Of a DNA stretch of 64,000 nt, positions 46,379 through 55,708 are shown piece by piece; position 1 is the first letter of the stretch; each line of letters opens with the position of its first letter. The stretch is taken from the NCBI GenBank assembly GCA_020635565.1, contig JACJZN010000009.1, forward strand, positions 186,001-250,000. The letters run 5' to 3'. The position numbers and the translations under genes were made by a program. The notes under the pieces were generated by a model. It was not told where the DNA came from and searched no databases. It was given only the letters and a program-made list of their open reading frames with translations. This DNA is from Flavobacteriales bacterium. Its GTDB lineage: Bacteria > Bacteroidota > Bacteroidia > Flavobacteriales_D > Parvicellaceae.

Positions 46379-46828
46379 TTATGGGAAAATAGGCGTGTCA
46401 TCGTCACTCCATTTTGGCCCCCATTGAAGCTCTGATGCTTCGTTGTTGTCAAACCAGATGTTCAGACTTTCACTCTCAATTTTGATCACTTTGTCAAATT
46501 CAGAAACTTCTTCTACTTCAGTTTCTTTGATGCCCATCTCCAATAACATAGACGAAACTTCTTCGAAGGATCTTCCGACAATGTCTTTGCCATTTAAAGT
46601 AAATGAATCATCACTGGCCGCGATCATAATTAAACGCCAATCATCTGCCTCGTCAAAAGATAATGACATTTCATTGTCATCATAATGCCATACTTCTGTG
46701 AGGTCTTCCTCTTCTTCCGAATAAGAGAATAATTCCTTTTCACTTGGTTCTCCTAGAATCTGAAGGACTTCTGATCTAACCATTCCAAATTTTACTTGGT
46801 CTACTCCAATACCGATTTTAATTTCCAT
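46379..46828 (-). CDS. small acidic protein, possible BamE/SmpA-like fold
   Basis: The 149-residue protein is very acidic and lacks a signal peptide. The N-terminal GIGVDQVKFGMVRSEVLQILGEP followed by a VWHYDDNEMSLSF strand resembles the 'GMTREQVRQALGEP' type start of BamE-like folds. The similarity is weak and the location would be cytoplasmic. It is the first gene of the aroC operon, with a promoter box just upstream. Function unknown. Confidence 0.65.
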   Translation of the reverse strand: MEIKIGIGVDQVKFGMVRSEVLQILGEPSEKELFSYSEEEEDLTEVWHYDDNEMSLSFDEADDWRLIMIAASDDSFTLNGKDIVGRSFEEVSSMLLEMGIKETEVEEVSEFDKVIKIESESLNIWFDNNEASELQWGPKWSDDDTPIFP

Positions 46829-46848
46829 GAGAGTTTGTTGTTTATCGA

Positions 46849-46856
46849 CAAAGATA
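46849..46856 (-). promoter_or_regulatory. -7 box (TATCTTTG) for the aroC operon
   Basis: It is an exact TAnnTTTG on the minus strand, 21 bp before the ATG at 46828. It lies in the 30-bp gap after the SpoIIE operon, so the six genes from 46828 to 42984 can be transcribed independently of it. Confidence 0.48.
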
Positions 46857-46858
46857 TA

Positions 46859-49800
46859 TCAAATTTCAATCCCCATGACTAAGATGTCATCCATCTGTTT
46901 TCGTTCGCCTTTCCACTCGTAGAAGAAGTTTTTTAGTTGTTCCTCTTGCTCCTCCATTGGTTGAAGACAGATCTGATCGAGGAATTCCTGAAATACCTTT
47001 AGTTTCATTTTATGATTCATTGGGCCTCCAAACTGATCAGCATAACCATCCGAAAAAATATACAGTTTGTCGCCTTCCTGAACTTGAAGTTCTTTTGTTT
47101 CAAAACTTTTTTCAGCAGCGATTCCACCAATTGAGAATCTATCCCCTTTGATAATGTTCCTTACTCCGTTTCTATAAAGGTAGAGTGGACGCATTGCCCC
47201 TGCAAACTTAACTAGTTTGCGAGATTCATCCAATACGATGATTGCGATGTCCAGTCCATCCCTGTTGCTGTCAAGGTCATCAGTTTGCTTTAACACTTTT
47301 ACGATGCTATCGTTAATTTGACCTAGGATCATTGCTGGGTTATCAAGTGATTCTGAATTTAGGGCCTCTCTCAAAAGAATGTGAGAGATCATACTCATGA
47401 AACCTCCTGGAACACCATGTCCTGTACAATCTGCACAGATAAGTATTTTCTTGCCCTTGATCTCTGAACACCAATAAAAATCACCTGAAACAATATCTCT
47501 TGGGCGAAAGAAAATCAGTGAACTGGGGAAAAGTTCTTTGAGGTATTTATCGGTTGGTAGAATCGCACTTTGAATCCGTTGAGCGTAGTTGATACTGTCC
47601 GTAAGGTCCTTGTTGATGTCCTCAATTTTGTTTTTTTGCTCTACCACTTCTCTGGTTCTCAAGGCAAGGTCATGTTTCAGTTTTTCCTGATATCTGATAA
47701 AGGAACGTTCTCGATATTTAATAATACTAAACAGAATAAGAATTAGACCTGAAATGACCAGAAGATAAAACCACCATTCTTTCCAATACGGTTTGTCTAC
47801 TATAATTTTAACCTGCTCGATGTTTCCTTCTGTGCCGTCTGCATTAAAACTTTTTACCTTAAAGATGTACTCACCGTCATACATTCCTGTGTAGTAGATG
47901 GAGTTCTTATCAGTTTTAGCGGACCAATCCGTGTCATATCCCTCAAGAATAAACTGAAAAAGGACTTTTTTAGAACCTTTTAAAGTTAGACCGGATAGTC
48001 CGAAACCGAACTTATAAGCACCATATGGGAGGTGTATTTCCTTACTAATGTCGTATAGACTATCATTAATGTTGATGTATTTGATGCTGGTAATTGGAGG
48101 TACAGAATTAATCGAGTCTTTTCTTTCATCGTAAAGAACAAGCCCATTTTCTGTTCCGAGCCATAATTCATTTTCGAATAAATCAGAGGATGATCTTAAG
48201 AAACGTTCGTTAAGACCAAAGTATTCATCATATGTGGTGCAGTTTGATTCTTTATCATTCCATTTTGAAAGCCCCTCATTATGGGTTACCCATATTCGAT
48301 TGTTAGACATGACTTTAATCGAATTGCAATAATTAGACATCAAACCATTAAGTGTTGTTATGTTTTTACATCCATTTTCTTCGAGTTTGAAAAAACCATT
48401 TCCGTTGGAGCAAAACCAAATATCTCCTTCCTCATCTTCATGGATGTCATTTACTTCTACAACCTGAAGACCATCATATATTGGTAGGTTAATGATTTCA
48501 TCATTGGTGAGTCTCGAAAGATATGCACTATAGGTTCCAACATAAATAGCTCCAGATTTAGCTTTATATATTGACCCTACTGCATTGTGAGGAAGTCCAG
48601 TTGTAATATTGTAAACTCTGATACCTCCTGTAACGAGGTCATAACGATAAGCTCCATTCAGGGTACCTATAAATAGATCTTCACCATCAATTTCAATGTC
48701 TGTGATAGTTTGAGCAAGATTGTCATTCGAGATATGGATGGGTCTGAAAACTGACTCATTGATTGCTTTTTGAAATACCCCATTCACTGAGGTCCCGATA
48801 TAGAGTGTCGAATCCTGTCCGAAATCCATACAAGTAATCTGATCATCCGGTATGCCATGGCTATGTCCATATACAGCAAGTATGGTCGAGTGTTGTTTGT
48901 CGTAGTGGGTTATCTTACCTTTTGAAGCCAGATAAATCTCAGTATCGTTAACTAATACTTGAAAAGCAGGATTATTTGCAGTGCCTGAACCTGATTTGAA
49001 GTAGTAGGTGAAAATGTCATCCTCTTTGGAAACGAGACCTTCCCCGAAGGTCCCAATCCACAATACACCTTCTCGATCAACGAAACTAGTCTTAACAGCA
49101 TTGGTTTTTAGACCGCTTTTTTGATTGAAAACTTCTTTAATGAAAATCTTGTCTTTTTCGAACGAGCATTTGTATAGTCCACTTTGAAATGTGCTGATCC
49201 AGATGTTGTCTTTGTCTACAGATACTTCAGTAAGGAGAAGGGATTCAACATTATTTGAAATTTGAACTTCCTTAGCATCGTAATAACCGTCTTTATAGAA
49301 AATTTCAAATACTTTTCCTGTATTACTAAATGCAAGTACCTTGTCTTTGAAGTCTACGATGTCTACTATCTGAATGTCCGGAATGTTTCCAATTTGTTGC
49401 GTTTTGCTAAGCGTATTTCCATCTACCTCATCATAGAAAACAAATACCTCAATTCCTTGATCTGTTCCAATCAGAAAATGATTGTCATGAAGTATTTTAA
49501 GACAATAGTATTGTTTGTCTTTTGATAGATCAGGGAAGAAATCTTTGATAATATCTTCAGTGTAGAAGTATAGACCGTAATTTTGAGCGACAAACCAGAT
49601 TCGTCCATCTTCATCTTCTTCTATATCGTTAATCTGAGAGTCTATTCCAGCACCTACATGGACCTGTCCGAATTCACCATGATAGTAAATACTGCTTCCT
49701 CCTTGAATATGACCAAACCAAATATTTCCCTTCTTGTCTTTATAGCTTTTGGTGATGTAATTGTCCACAATGTGGTTCTGCTTTGTAAACATCTCCATCT

Positions 49801-49987
49801 TTTGGCCGTTATATAACCCAATTCCTTCTCCAGTACTTACAAAAAGGAATCCTCTGTCATCCTGAATAATATCATTCACAAAAGTGTTGGTTAATCCTTT
49901 TGCTTGTGATATATATTGAAAGTTATAGATCTGAGCAAAAGTCAGCCCCGAAGACAATAGAAATATGAGTGAAAGAAATCTGCTCAT
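46859..49987 (-). CDS. membrane sensor: two-component-type propeller, Y_Y_Y domain and C-terminal SpoIIE/PP2C serine phosphatase
   Basis: The 1042-residue protein has a signal peptide (1-18), then about 620 residues of Reg_prop-type propeller blades (IIQDDRGFLFVSTGEGIGLYNG, DIHEDEEGDIWFCSNGNGFF) and a Y_Y_Y-like beta domain (about 670-740). One transmembrane helix (about 750-770, WWFYLLVISGLILILFSII) and a coiled linker with DSINYAQRIQSAILP follow, then a SpoIIE/PP2C domain (about 815-1042). All metal-binding aspartates are present (VSGDFYW, ICADCTGHGVPGGFMS, FSDGYADQ, KQMDDILV). The periplasmic propeller should sense an envelope signal and control dephosphorylation of a cytoplasmic phosphoprotein. 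SiaC, 5.7 kb away, is the obvious candidate. It is the last gene of a three-gene operon. Confidence 0.93.
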   Translation of the reverse strand: MSRFLSLIFLLSSGLTFAQIYNFQYISQAKGLTNTFVNDIIQDDRGFLFVSTGEGIGLYNGQKMEMFTKQNHIVDNYITKSYKDKKGNIWFGHIQGGSSIYYHGEFGQVHVGAGIDSQINDIEEDEDGRIWFVAQNYGLYFYTEDIIKDFFPDLSKDKQYYCLKILHDNHFLIGTDQGIEVFVFYDEVDGNTLSKTQQIGNIPDIQIVDIVDFKDKVLAFSNTGKVFEIFYKDGYYDAKEVQISNNVESLLLTEVSVDKDNIWISTFQSGLYKCSFEKDKIFIKEVFNQKSGLKTNAVKTSFVDREGVLWIGTFGEGLVSKEDDIFTYYFKSGSGTANNPAFQVLVNDTEIYLASKGKITHYDKQHSTILAVYGHSHGIPDDQITCMDFGQDSTLYIGTSVNGVFQKAINESVFRPIHISNDNLAQTITDIEIDGEDLFIGTLNGAYRYDLVTGGIRVYNITTGLPHNAVGSIYKAKSGAIYVGTYSAYLSRLTNDEIINLPIYDGLQVVEVNDIHEDEEGDIWFCSNGNGFFKLEENGCKNITTLNGLMSNYCNSIKVMSNNRIWVTHNEGLSKWNDKESNCTTYDEYFGLNERFLRSSSDLFENELWLGTENGLVLYDERKDSINSVPPITSIKYININDSLYDISKEIHLPYGAYKFGFGLSGLTLKGSKKVLFQFILEGYDTDWSAKTDKNSIYYTGMYDGEYIFKVKSFNADGTEGNIEQVKIIVDKPYWKEWWFYLLVISGLILILFSIIKYRERSFIRYQEKLKHDLALRTREVVEQKNKIEDINKDLTDSINYAQRIQSAILPTDKYLKELFPSSLIFFRPRDIVSGDFYWCSEIKGKKILICADCTGHGVPGGFMSMISHILLREALNSESLDNPAMILGQINDSIVKVLKQTDDLDSNRDGLDIAIIVLDESRKLVKFAGAMRPLYLYRNGVRNIIKGDRFSIGGIAAEKSFETKELQVQEGDKLYIFSDGYADQFGGPMNHKMKLKVFQEFLDQICLQPMEEQEEQLKNFFYEWKGERKQMDDILVMGIEI

Positions 49988-49991
49988 AAAT

Positions 49992-50957
49992 CTACTTGGA
50001 AGATTTAATGATCATATTGCCTTTGTATTTTGGGACACCACCGATGGGTATGGTGTAGAATGGCAATGCCTGACCGTATTGATTGGTGACGTAAAATACT
50101 AAGTTGTTATTAGGAGTGTCTTTGTTGCTTTTTTTGATTTGAATATCCAATGAAGTTCCTTTTTCTCGTGGGTCGATCTCATAAATATTCTCTGCGCTTG
50201 TATTATCACCAGATAAATTTAATTGAATGCCTTTGCTCTTTACGCTGAATAGTTCTAGTTTTCCATCATTATCTCCATCAAAATTATGTTGCTTAACAGA
50301 AATAACATTGTCATCAACAAAAGGGTAAATATGTGCAATCTGTTCATGGCTTTCATGAAGTCTGAAAGTGTACTCAAATGTGAATGCGTTTCCACCTGGA
50401 ACCGCAATGTTCTCAGTAGCCGATGTGCTCAAGAAATAGCGATAAAGATTTCCGTCATCTCCTGATATTCCTTCACAAATCAGTTTAAACACATAGCCAA
50501 AATATTCTTCGGCCAATTCTCCTTGTTGAGCATTGAAAGGACCAAGGGTTACCCATTTATCATCGTATTCAGATTCGCTTCCAAACTCTTTTTTGTAGAG
50601 TAGATTTCCGCTCTTAAATTGTCCCATGGGATCTACTTCTCGTGCATCCTGTTCTGAGATACATCCTTTACCCCCATAGAGAGAATAGAGGGATTGAGTG
50701 TTGAATTTACCCACTACTTCATCATTTTTGCCGCCTGTTTCAGGGTCGAAAATTCGTATGTAAAATGGCTTTGTGTGTGTTTTTGGAATTGAGAAGAAGA
50801 AAGTTTGACAATTGTCATCATCACCATATGACTTCTTGGCTTCTTTTCCAAATGTAACTAGAAATGGAATATTCTCTTCCGGAGCTGGAACAGCTTGAGA
50901 AAATAGTTCATACGCGGGGATAGCGATCAACCATAAAATCAGTAGCACTCTTATCAT
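49992..50957 (-). CDS. secreted protein of unknown function, middle gene of the SpoIIE operon
   Basis: The 321-residue protein has a signal peptide (1-21, ends LFSQ). The mature part is beta-rich, contains DDNCQTFFFSIPKTHTKPFYIRIFDP-type strands (seen at about 45-75) and a calcium-like loop FDGDNDGKLELF, and has cysteines at about 50, 99 and 165. No known domain recognised. Its start overlaps the upstream PD40 gene by 4 bp and its stop is 4 bp from the phosphatase start. It is thus tightly bound to the sensor; a ligand or accessory role is inferred. Confidence 0.75.
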   Translation of the reverse strand: MIRVLLILWLIAIPAYELFSQAVPAPEENIPFLVTFGKEAKKSYGDDDNCQTFFFSIPKTHTKPFYIRIFDPETGGKNDEVVGKFNTQSLYSLYGGKGCISEQDAREVDPMGQFKSGNLLYKKEFGSESEYDDKWVTLGPFNAQQGELAEEYFGYVFKLICEGISGDDGNLYRYFLSTSATENIAVPGGNAFTFEYTFRLHESHEQIAHIYPFVDDNVISVKQHNFDGDNDGKLELFSVKSKGIQLNLSGDNTSAENIYEIDPREKGTSLDIQIKKSNKDTPNNNLVFYVTNQYGQALPFYTIPIGGVPKYKGNMIIKSSK

Positions 50958-52342
50958 TCGCTTGGCGTAATTGTTTTAATTATTCCCGAAACCTCACTTA
51001 AATTTTCGCTGTTCCATAGAACGGCTTTTACAACATAAGGTTTCGAATGGTTTGCATTAATTGTGAGACGCTCATCAGTAATTACTTCGTCATTCACAAT
51101 CCAGTAAAAATTGGTAAAGTTCCTTCTAGACCATTTTTGTTCAAGAAAGATCGTTTTTGTGCCAGCGTATTCACTGACTCTAATTAGTGGAAGTTCTGAA
51201 ACAACCTCTATTGTTGCATTCATAATGTCCTCTTCAATTATCAAAGTTTCAATATCCATTAGATGGCAAGAAACCTTGTAGGTTCCAGTATCTTGAAAAC
51301 AGTGGTTTACGATAGCTCCATTCTTTTTTGTGCCATCACCTAGTTCCCAAACGTAATCATAACGTTCTTTATCTTGGATTGTTTCGTCCTGCAAAGTATA
51401 GCAAAAGTTAATATCTGTCTCTACATAGGTTGGAGAGGTAGGTAGGTTTTGTTCGAAACGATAAATCCGATCCGTTCCTTGCCCTCTGTTGGATGATAAA
51501 AACCCTTTGTTTCTTGATATTTGTGTAAATAAAAAATCATCAGCCTCAGAGTTAACGGGAGAAGGTAGAATCTTTGGGTTCTCAAAATTTACGCCATTGA
51601 ATGTAGATTTATAAATGTCTAAACCTCCCATGCCTCCAGGTCTGTCACTTGCGAAGTAAAGTGTGCTTTTATAAATTCTAGGGAAAGACTCGTTCGAGGA
51701 CGTATTCAAGATTTCGATGGGTAAAGGAGTTGACCAGCCATCAATTAACTTGGTCGAATAATAAAGGCTCGAACTTGTATCCGTTAGAGCGGTGAAAGAA
51801 AAAATGAGCATTTTTCCATCCTCTGTAACGGTCGGATTTGAATAGTTGCCATCCCCAAGTTCCAAAGCTACATTTTCACGGGGTGAAAATAGACCGGTAC
51901 TAGTGTCGAATTTGGACGAAAAGATAGCCAATGATAAAGCCGTGCTATCCGATTTGACGTTTGAGCTAAAATAGGCTTCACCAGTTTCCTTATTGAAGAA
52001 TATAGGTCCTTCATTAAGATCGGAATTTATTTTTTCGGAGAGTAAGATGGGTTTGGAACCGCCACTTAGGATGAGGTTTTCGTCTAATTCAATTCGATAG
52101 AGGTTCAAGAATCTTGAATTATCCTCATTGACAATGGTTTTGTTTTTTTTTGCCTTTGCATTACTGCAGAAGAAGAGACTGTTACCATAGAAATCGGTTG
52201 CAAATACTTGTTCAGATCCCTTTCCGATCTTCATAATTTTTATTTCGTAAGATTGCGCAAAATATCGATCCATTCCAACCATCCATAAAGTGGTGAGAAA
52301 CAAATAACTGAGTATGGATGGTTTATTAATAAGCGTCTTCAT
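50954..52342 (-). CDS. secreted PD40-propeller/PKD protein, first gene of the SpoIIE operon
   Basis: The 462-residue protein has a signal sequence (to about residue 30, ending RYFAQ). It carries PD40/WD40-like blades (about 95-310; YFSSNVKSD, TVTEDGKMLIFSF, TLYFASDRPGGMGGLDIYKS, KGFLSSNRGQGTDRIYRF) and then a PKD domain (about 325-390; YDYVWELGDGTKKNG, HCFQDTGTYKVSC). It resembles the PD40-PKD part of PorE-like proteins but has no OmpA domain and no sorting tail. Because it leads the operon of the sensor phosphatase, it may be an envelope component of the same device. A near-match box TATCTTTA lies just upstream. Confidence 0.82.
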   Translation of the reverse strand: MKTLINKPSILSYLFLTTLWMVGMDRYFAQSYEIKIMKIGKGSEQVFATDFYGNSLFFCSNAKAKKNKTIVNEDNSRFLNLYRIELDENLILSGGSKPILLSEKINSDLNEGPIFFNKETGEAYFSSNVKSDSTALSLAIFSSKFDTSTGLFSPRENVALELGDGNYSNPTVTEDGKMLIFSFTALTDTSSSLYYSTKLIDGWSTPLPIEILNTSSNESFPRIYKSTLYFASDRPGGMGGLDIYKSTFNGVNFENPKILPSPVNSEADDFLFTQISRNKGFLSSNRGQGTDRIYRFEQNLPTSPTYVETDINFCYTLQDETIQDKERYDYVWELGDGTKKNGAIVNHCFQDTGTYKVSCHLMDIETLIIEEDIMNATIEVVSELPLIRVSEYAGTKTIFLEQKWSRRNFTNFYWIVNDEVITDERLTINANHSKPYVVKAVLWNSENLSEVSGIIKTITPSE

Positions 52343-52471
52343 GTTTTAATCTCTCCAATTCTAAAGATAGGAAAAAGTTGATAATAATTGTAGACTTGGC
52401 AAAATTCGTTCCGAAAAAGAAAATTTAGTTTGGCAAAATAATTGTAAATTCGAACAGTAAAATTTTAAAAA

Positions 52472-53212
52472 ATGAAAAAGATTATTCTCTCTATAACAAT
52501 TGCAAGTGCTACGATGTTTACAGCTTGTGATGTGCTTACAGCTGTTGCTGATACAGCCATTGGATCAACGGGGACCTCTACTGGATTAACGAATGATGAG
52601 GTGATCTCGGGCTTAAAGGAAGCTTTAACAGTTGGGATAAAGAACGGAGCGGGATTGGCTTCGAAGGAAGATGGATTCTTCAAAAATGATTTGATCAAAT
52701 TACCATTTCCTCCGGATGTGATCAGGGTTAAAGAAAAGTTGGAGAAAGATCCTACAGGATTAGGAAAATCGAAGGTAGCAGAGTTTGAATTAGGGATAAA
52801 TCGCGCTGCGGAATTAGCAAGTAAGGAAGCTGCTCCTATCTTTATTGATGCCATAAAAGGAATGTCTATAGGTGATGGTTTTGCAATACTTAAAGGAGAG
52901 GACAATGCTGCTACTAATTATCTGAGAGATAAAACAACTGCTAAGCTAGTTGAGAAGTTCTCCCCGATTGTTCAAAATGCAATTGATGAAGTAAAAGTGA
53001 TGTCTTTATGGGAGAAGGTGACTACAGCCTATAATGCAACCACTTTTATTTCAGGAAAAGATGAAGTGAATACAGATCTTAATAAGTACATTACAGATAA
53101 GGCTATCTCCGGATTATTCAAATTGGTTGAGAATGAAGAATTGAAGATTCGAAAAGATCCTGTTGCCAGAGTAAATGATATTCTTAAAAAGGTTTTCAGT
53201 ACACTGGATTAA
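52472..53212 (+). CDS. DUF4197 lipoprotein
   Basis: The 246-residue protein has a lipoprotein signal with lipobox FTAC (C19) and a full DUF4197 domain: LTNDEVISGLKEALTVGIKNG, FFKNDLIKLPFPPDV, APIFIDAIKGMSIGDGFAIL, DKAISGLFKLVENEE. DUF4197 is a helical family of unknown function widespread in Gram-negatives. A terminator follows at 53238, so it is probably monocistronic. Confidence 0.9.
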   Translation: MKKIILSITIASATMFTACDVLTAVADTAIGSTGTSTGLTNDEVISGLKEALTVGIKNGAGLASKEDGFFKNDLIKLPFPPDVIRVKEKLEKDPTGLGKSKVAEFELGINRAAELASKEAAPIFIDAIKGMSIGDGFAILKGEDNAATNYLRDKTTAKLVEKFSPIVQNAIDEVKVMSLWEKVTTAYNATTFISGKDEVNTDLNKYITDKAISGLFKLVENEELKIRKDPVARVNDILKKVFSTLD

Positions 53213-53237
53213 TTATTGTTTACATAATAAAAGACTA

Positions 53238-53267
53238 AACGCTATTGATTTCGATAGCGTTTTTTTA
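53238..53267 (+). terminator. rho-independent terminator after the DUF4197 gene
   Basis: A perfect 8-bp stem AACGCTAT/ATAGCGTT (53238-53245 with 53254-53261) is followed by a run of T's to 53267. It lies between the DUF4197 stop and the phosphorylase ATG at 53278, which also shows that an earlier start for the phosphorylase is wrong. Confidence 0.88.
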
Positions 53268-53277
53268 TTTTTACGAA

Positions 53278-54168
53278 ATGAGAAGAACGGAGATCAAACA
53301 TACGCAACCTATTGCGCCTTCAGAATTGATTATAACTCCTTCTGGAGCTATTTATCATCTGGATCTTAGACCAGATCAAATTGCAAGAAATATTATTGTG
53401 GTTGGAGACCAGTATCGAGTAGAGAAGATTTCCAAACATTTTGATAAGATCGATCATAAGGTGAGTAAACGTGAATTTGTAACTCACACAGGTTGGTATA
53501 AAGGAAAACACATTACCGCTTTGTCTACAGGAATTGGTTGCGACAACGTAGATATCGTAATCAATGAATTAGATGCTTTGGTTAATATTGATTTTGAAAC
53601 GAGACTTCCAAAGGATGTTCATACGGAACTTAATATTGTGAGACTCGGTACAAGTGGGGCATTGCAGGAAGAAATCCCTGTAGATGCTTTTGTTGCTTCC
53701 ACACATGGAGTTGGATTTGATGGATTGATGGGCTTTTATGAATCAGATTTTGATAATGAAGAACAAGAACTGATGAAGGCTTTTGTTGAACAAGTGAAAT
53801 GGCCAGTTACATGTAATCCTCCGTACATTGTGAAAGCAAGTCAAGAATTACTGGGACGAATCGGAGAGGGAATGTTTCAAGGAATGACTGCTACGGCAAA
53901 TGGTTTCTACGGTCCTCAAGGAAGATCATTGAGATTAAAGCCGAGTGTTCCAGATATGAATGAGAGATTAAACAAGTTCAGCTTTGATGGTCACAGAATT
54001 ACCAATTTTGAAATGGAAACTTCAGCACTTTATAGCTTATGTGCTTCATTGGGACATCATGCAGTTACTGTTTGTGCAATTATTGCAAATCGATTCTCAA
54101 AGACGTATAGCGAAGATTACAATGTGCCGGTAAATGCATTGATTAGTAAAGTGCTTGAAAGGATTTAA
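53278..54168 (+). CDS. nucleoside phosphorylase (uridine phosphorylase-like)
   Basis: Start placed at the ATG at 53278 (296 residues); the longer frame from 53245 would run through the terminator. The protein is of the PNP/UDP family, which cleaves nucleosides with phosphate to base and ribose 1-phosphate. It shows NIIVVGDQYRVEKIS, ALSTGIGCDNVDIVINELDAL, VRLGTSGALQ and the substrate-site NFEMETSALYSLCASLGHHAV. Uridine preference is likely but not proven. The SirB1-like gene follows immediately. Confidence 0.9.
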   Translation: MRRTEIKHTQPIAPSELIITPSGAIYHLDLRPDQIARNIIVVGDQYRVEKISKHFDKIDHKVSKREFVTHTGWYKGKHITALSTGIGCDNVDIVINELDALVNIDFETRLPKDVHTELNIVRLGTSGALQEEIPVDAFVASTHGVGFDGLMGFYESDFDNEEQELMKAFVEQVKWPVTCNPPYIVKASQELLGRIGEGMFQGMTATANGFYGPQGRSLRLKPSVPDMNERLNKFSFDGHRITNFEMETSALYSLCASLGHHAVTVCAIIANRFSKTYSEDYNVPVNALISKVLERI

Positions 54169-55005
54169 TTGGAAGGTAATTCAGAAATAGAAGCGCTCAT
54201 CAATTTGGTTGATGATGAGGATGAAAGCATTTACTTTCAAGTAAGGGAGAAGCTAATGAGCTATGGAACTGATGCGGTTCCGTATCTTGAAAAGGCTTGG
54301 GAGACTAAAAGTTTTGGTGAAGACTTTCGGAAAAGAATAGAAGTCATTATTCATGATATTCAGTTCAAAGATGTTAGAGAAGGATTAAAGAAATGGATCG
54401 AAGGAGGAGGCAGGGATCTTTTAACAGGAGTACTTCTCATCAATAAACATCAGTATCCTGAGTTGGATGTAATGAATATTAGGGCTCAGCTTTTGGATAT
54501 CGCTGCAATTATTAAATCGTCTTTTCATGAGAATATGAGCGATATGCAGAAAATATCTTTTTTGAACAAGGGCTTATATGTCCACTTTGGATTTAAGGGT
54601 GATAATGAAAATTATTATTCTCCGAAGAATTCCATTTTAAGCGATGTCCTTGAACGAAAGAAAGGAAATCCGCTTTTGCTTTCCATTCTGTATATCGAAG
54701 TAGGGAGAATGTTAGGGTTGAATATCGTTGGGGTTAATCTGCCACGTCATTTTGTTGTAGGGCTTAAGAAAGAAAAGGTAGAACGTTATTTTTCACCTTT
54801 TAATCGAGGAACTCTTTTGTCTGTTGAGGATCTTCATGCTTATTTGAAGAAATTAAATTTGCCAATTGAAGATCAGTTTATTGAGGAGTGTAGTAATTTG
54901 GATATCATTAAACGTGTATTGCTAAACTTGATCAATAGTTATATGAAGCAAAAAAATCGAGAAAAACAGGAAGAGGTGAATAAACTATATGAACTTTTCT
55001 CTTAA
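54169..55005 (+). CDS. SirB1/transglutaminase-like family protein
   Basis: The 278-residue protein starts at a TTG directly after the phosphorylase TAA; the first ATG would remove 30 residues of a HEAT-like helical start. It matches the SirB1 (transglutaminase-like core) family: SDVLERKKGNPLLLSILYIEVGRMLGL and VGVNLPRHFVVGL, where the usual transglutaminase cysteine is absent, as in the family generally. Helices at the C-terminus resemble TPRs. Function unknown. It is cotranscribed with the phosphorylase. Confidence 0.8.
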   Translation: MEGNSEIEALINLVDDEDESIYFQVREKLMSYGTDAVPYLEKAWETKSFGEDFRKRIEVIIHDIQFKDVREGLKKWIEGGGRDLLTGVLLINKHQYPELDVMNIRAQLLDIAAIIKSSFHENMSDMQKISFLNKGLYVHFGFKGDNENYYSPKNSILSDVLERKKGNPLLLSILYIEVGRMLGLNIVGVNLPRHFVVGLKKEKVERYFSPFNRGTLLSVEDLHAYLKKLNLPIEDQFIEECSNLDIIKRVLLNLINSYMKQKNREKQEEVNKLYELFS

Positions 55006-55109
55006 TTTTACCCGTCAAAACGCCCCATTCATCATTAATACTACCACTAATCAACATTTTCTTGGTGAATTAAATGTATGACCGCGTAAGAAGTAAGAAG
55101 TACGTTTTA

Positions 55110-55117
55110 TATATTTG
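55110..55117 (+). promoter_or_regulatory. -7 box (TATATTTG) before siaB
   Basis: It is an exact TAnnTTTG, 20 bp before the ATG at 55130. It covers the alternative TTG at 55115, which is therefore unlikely as start. Confidence 0.42.
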
Positions 55118-55129
55118 AAAAACGCATTG

Positions 55130-55708
55130 ATGAAAACCTCACCAAATAGCACCCTAGCAATCTGTCATGAAAGATTTGACAGTTTGATTGCATTGCATGT
55201 GGACCAAGGTGGAGGTATAATCTACACTTCTCATGTAGGAGAATTCACTCAGGACTATGTGAATGCTGTGTCTGCTGAACTTGAGGAACGAATGTTTGAG
55301 GATGGAGAGAAGAAGGTTGTAGTTAAGAAAATATTCAGTATCATAGTTGAGGGTCTTCAGAATATCAGGATACATGGTGAAGAAGATGCCGATGGTAGTC
55401 AGTCATCTTTCTTTCTGATCATTAGAGATGAGCAAGCATTTACAATCTATCTTGGAAACCTTATTCCTCTTCGAATTAAAGAAGATATTGAGAAACGAGT
55501 GGATACCGTTAACGGTTTGGATAAGGCTGAACTGAAGGAATTGTACATGAATGTTCTTACTAATGGAGTGATCAGCACGAAAGGAGGAGCGGGACTAGGG
55601 TATATAACGATGTCAATGAAGTCTGGTAATCCGTTAGCATGTCATTTTGAAAAAGTAGATGATAAGTTGGCTTTGTATGATCTTAAAATTACAGTAGATA
55701 GATCGTGA
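55130..55708 (+). CDS. siaB: SiaB-family protein kinase
   Basis: Start at the ATG at 55130 (192 residues). The protein matches the SiaB/DUF6272 family of HATPase-like kinases that phosphorylate SiaC. The N-box-like segment is IIVEGLQNIRIHGEE, and GAGLGYITMSMKSG is the glycine-rich ATP lid. In Pseudomonas SiaABCD, SiaB phosphorylates SiaC while the PP2C protein SiaA removes the phosphate. It overlaps the next gene by 4 bp (GTGA), so the pair is coupled. Confidence 0.88.
   Translation: MKTSPNSTLAICHERFDSLIALHVDQGGGIIYTSHVGEFTQDYVNAVSAELEERMFEDGEKKVVVKKIFSIIVEGLQNIRIHGEEDADGSQSSFFLIIRDEQAFTIYLGNLIPLRIKEDIEKRVDTVNGLDKAELKELYMNVLTNGVISTKGGAGLGYITMSMKSGNPLACHFEKVDDKLALYDLKITVDRS

Noticed and set aside
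53245..53277. Longer phosphorylase start
   Set aside because: It would begin within the terminator hairpin of the upstream gene; the ATG at 53278 is better.
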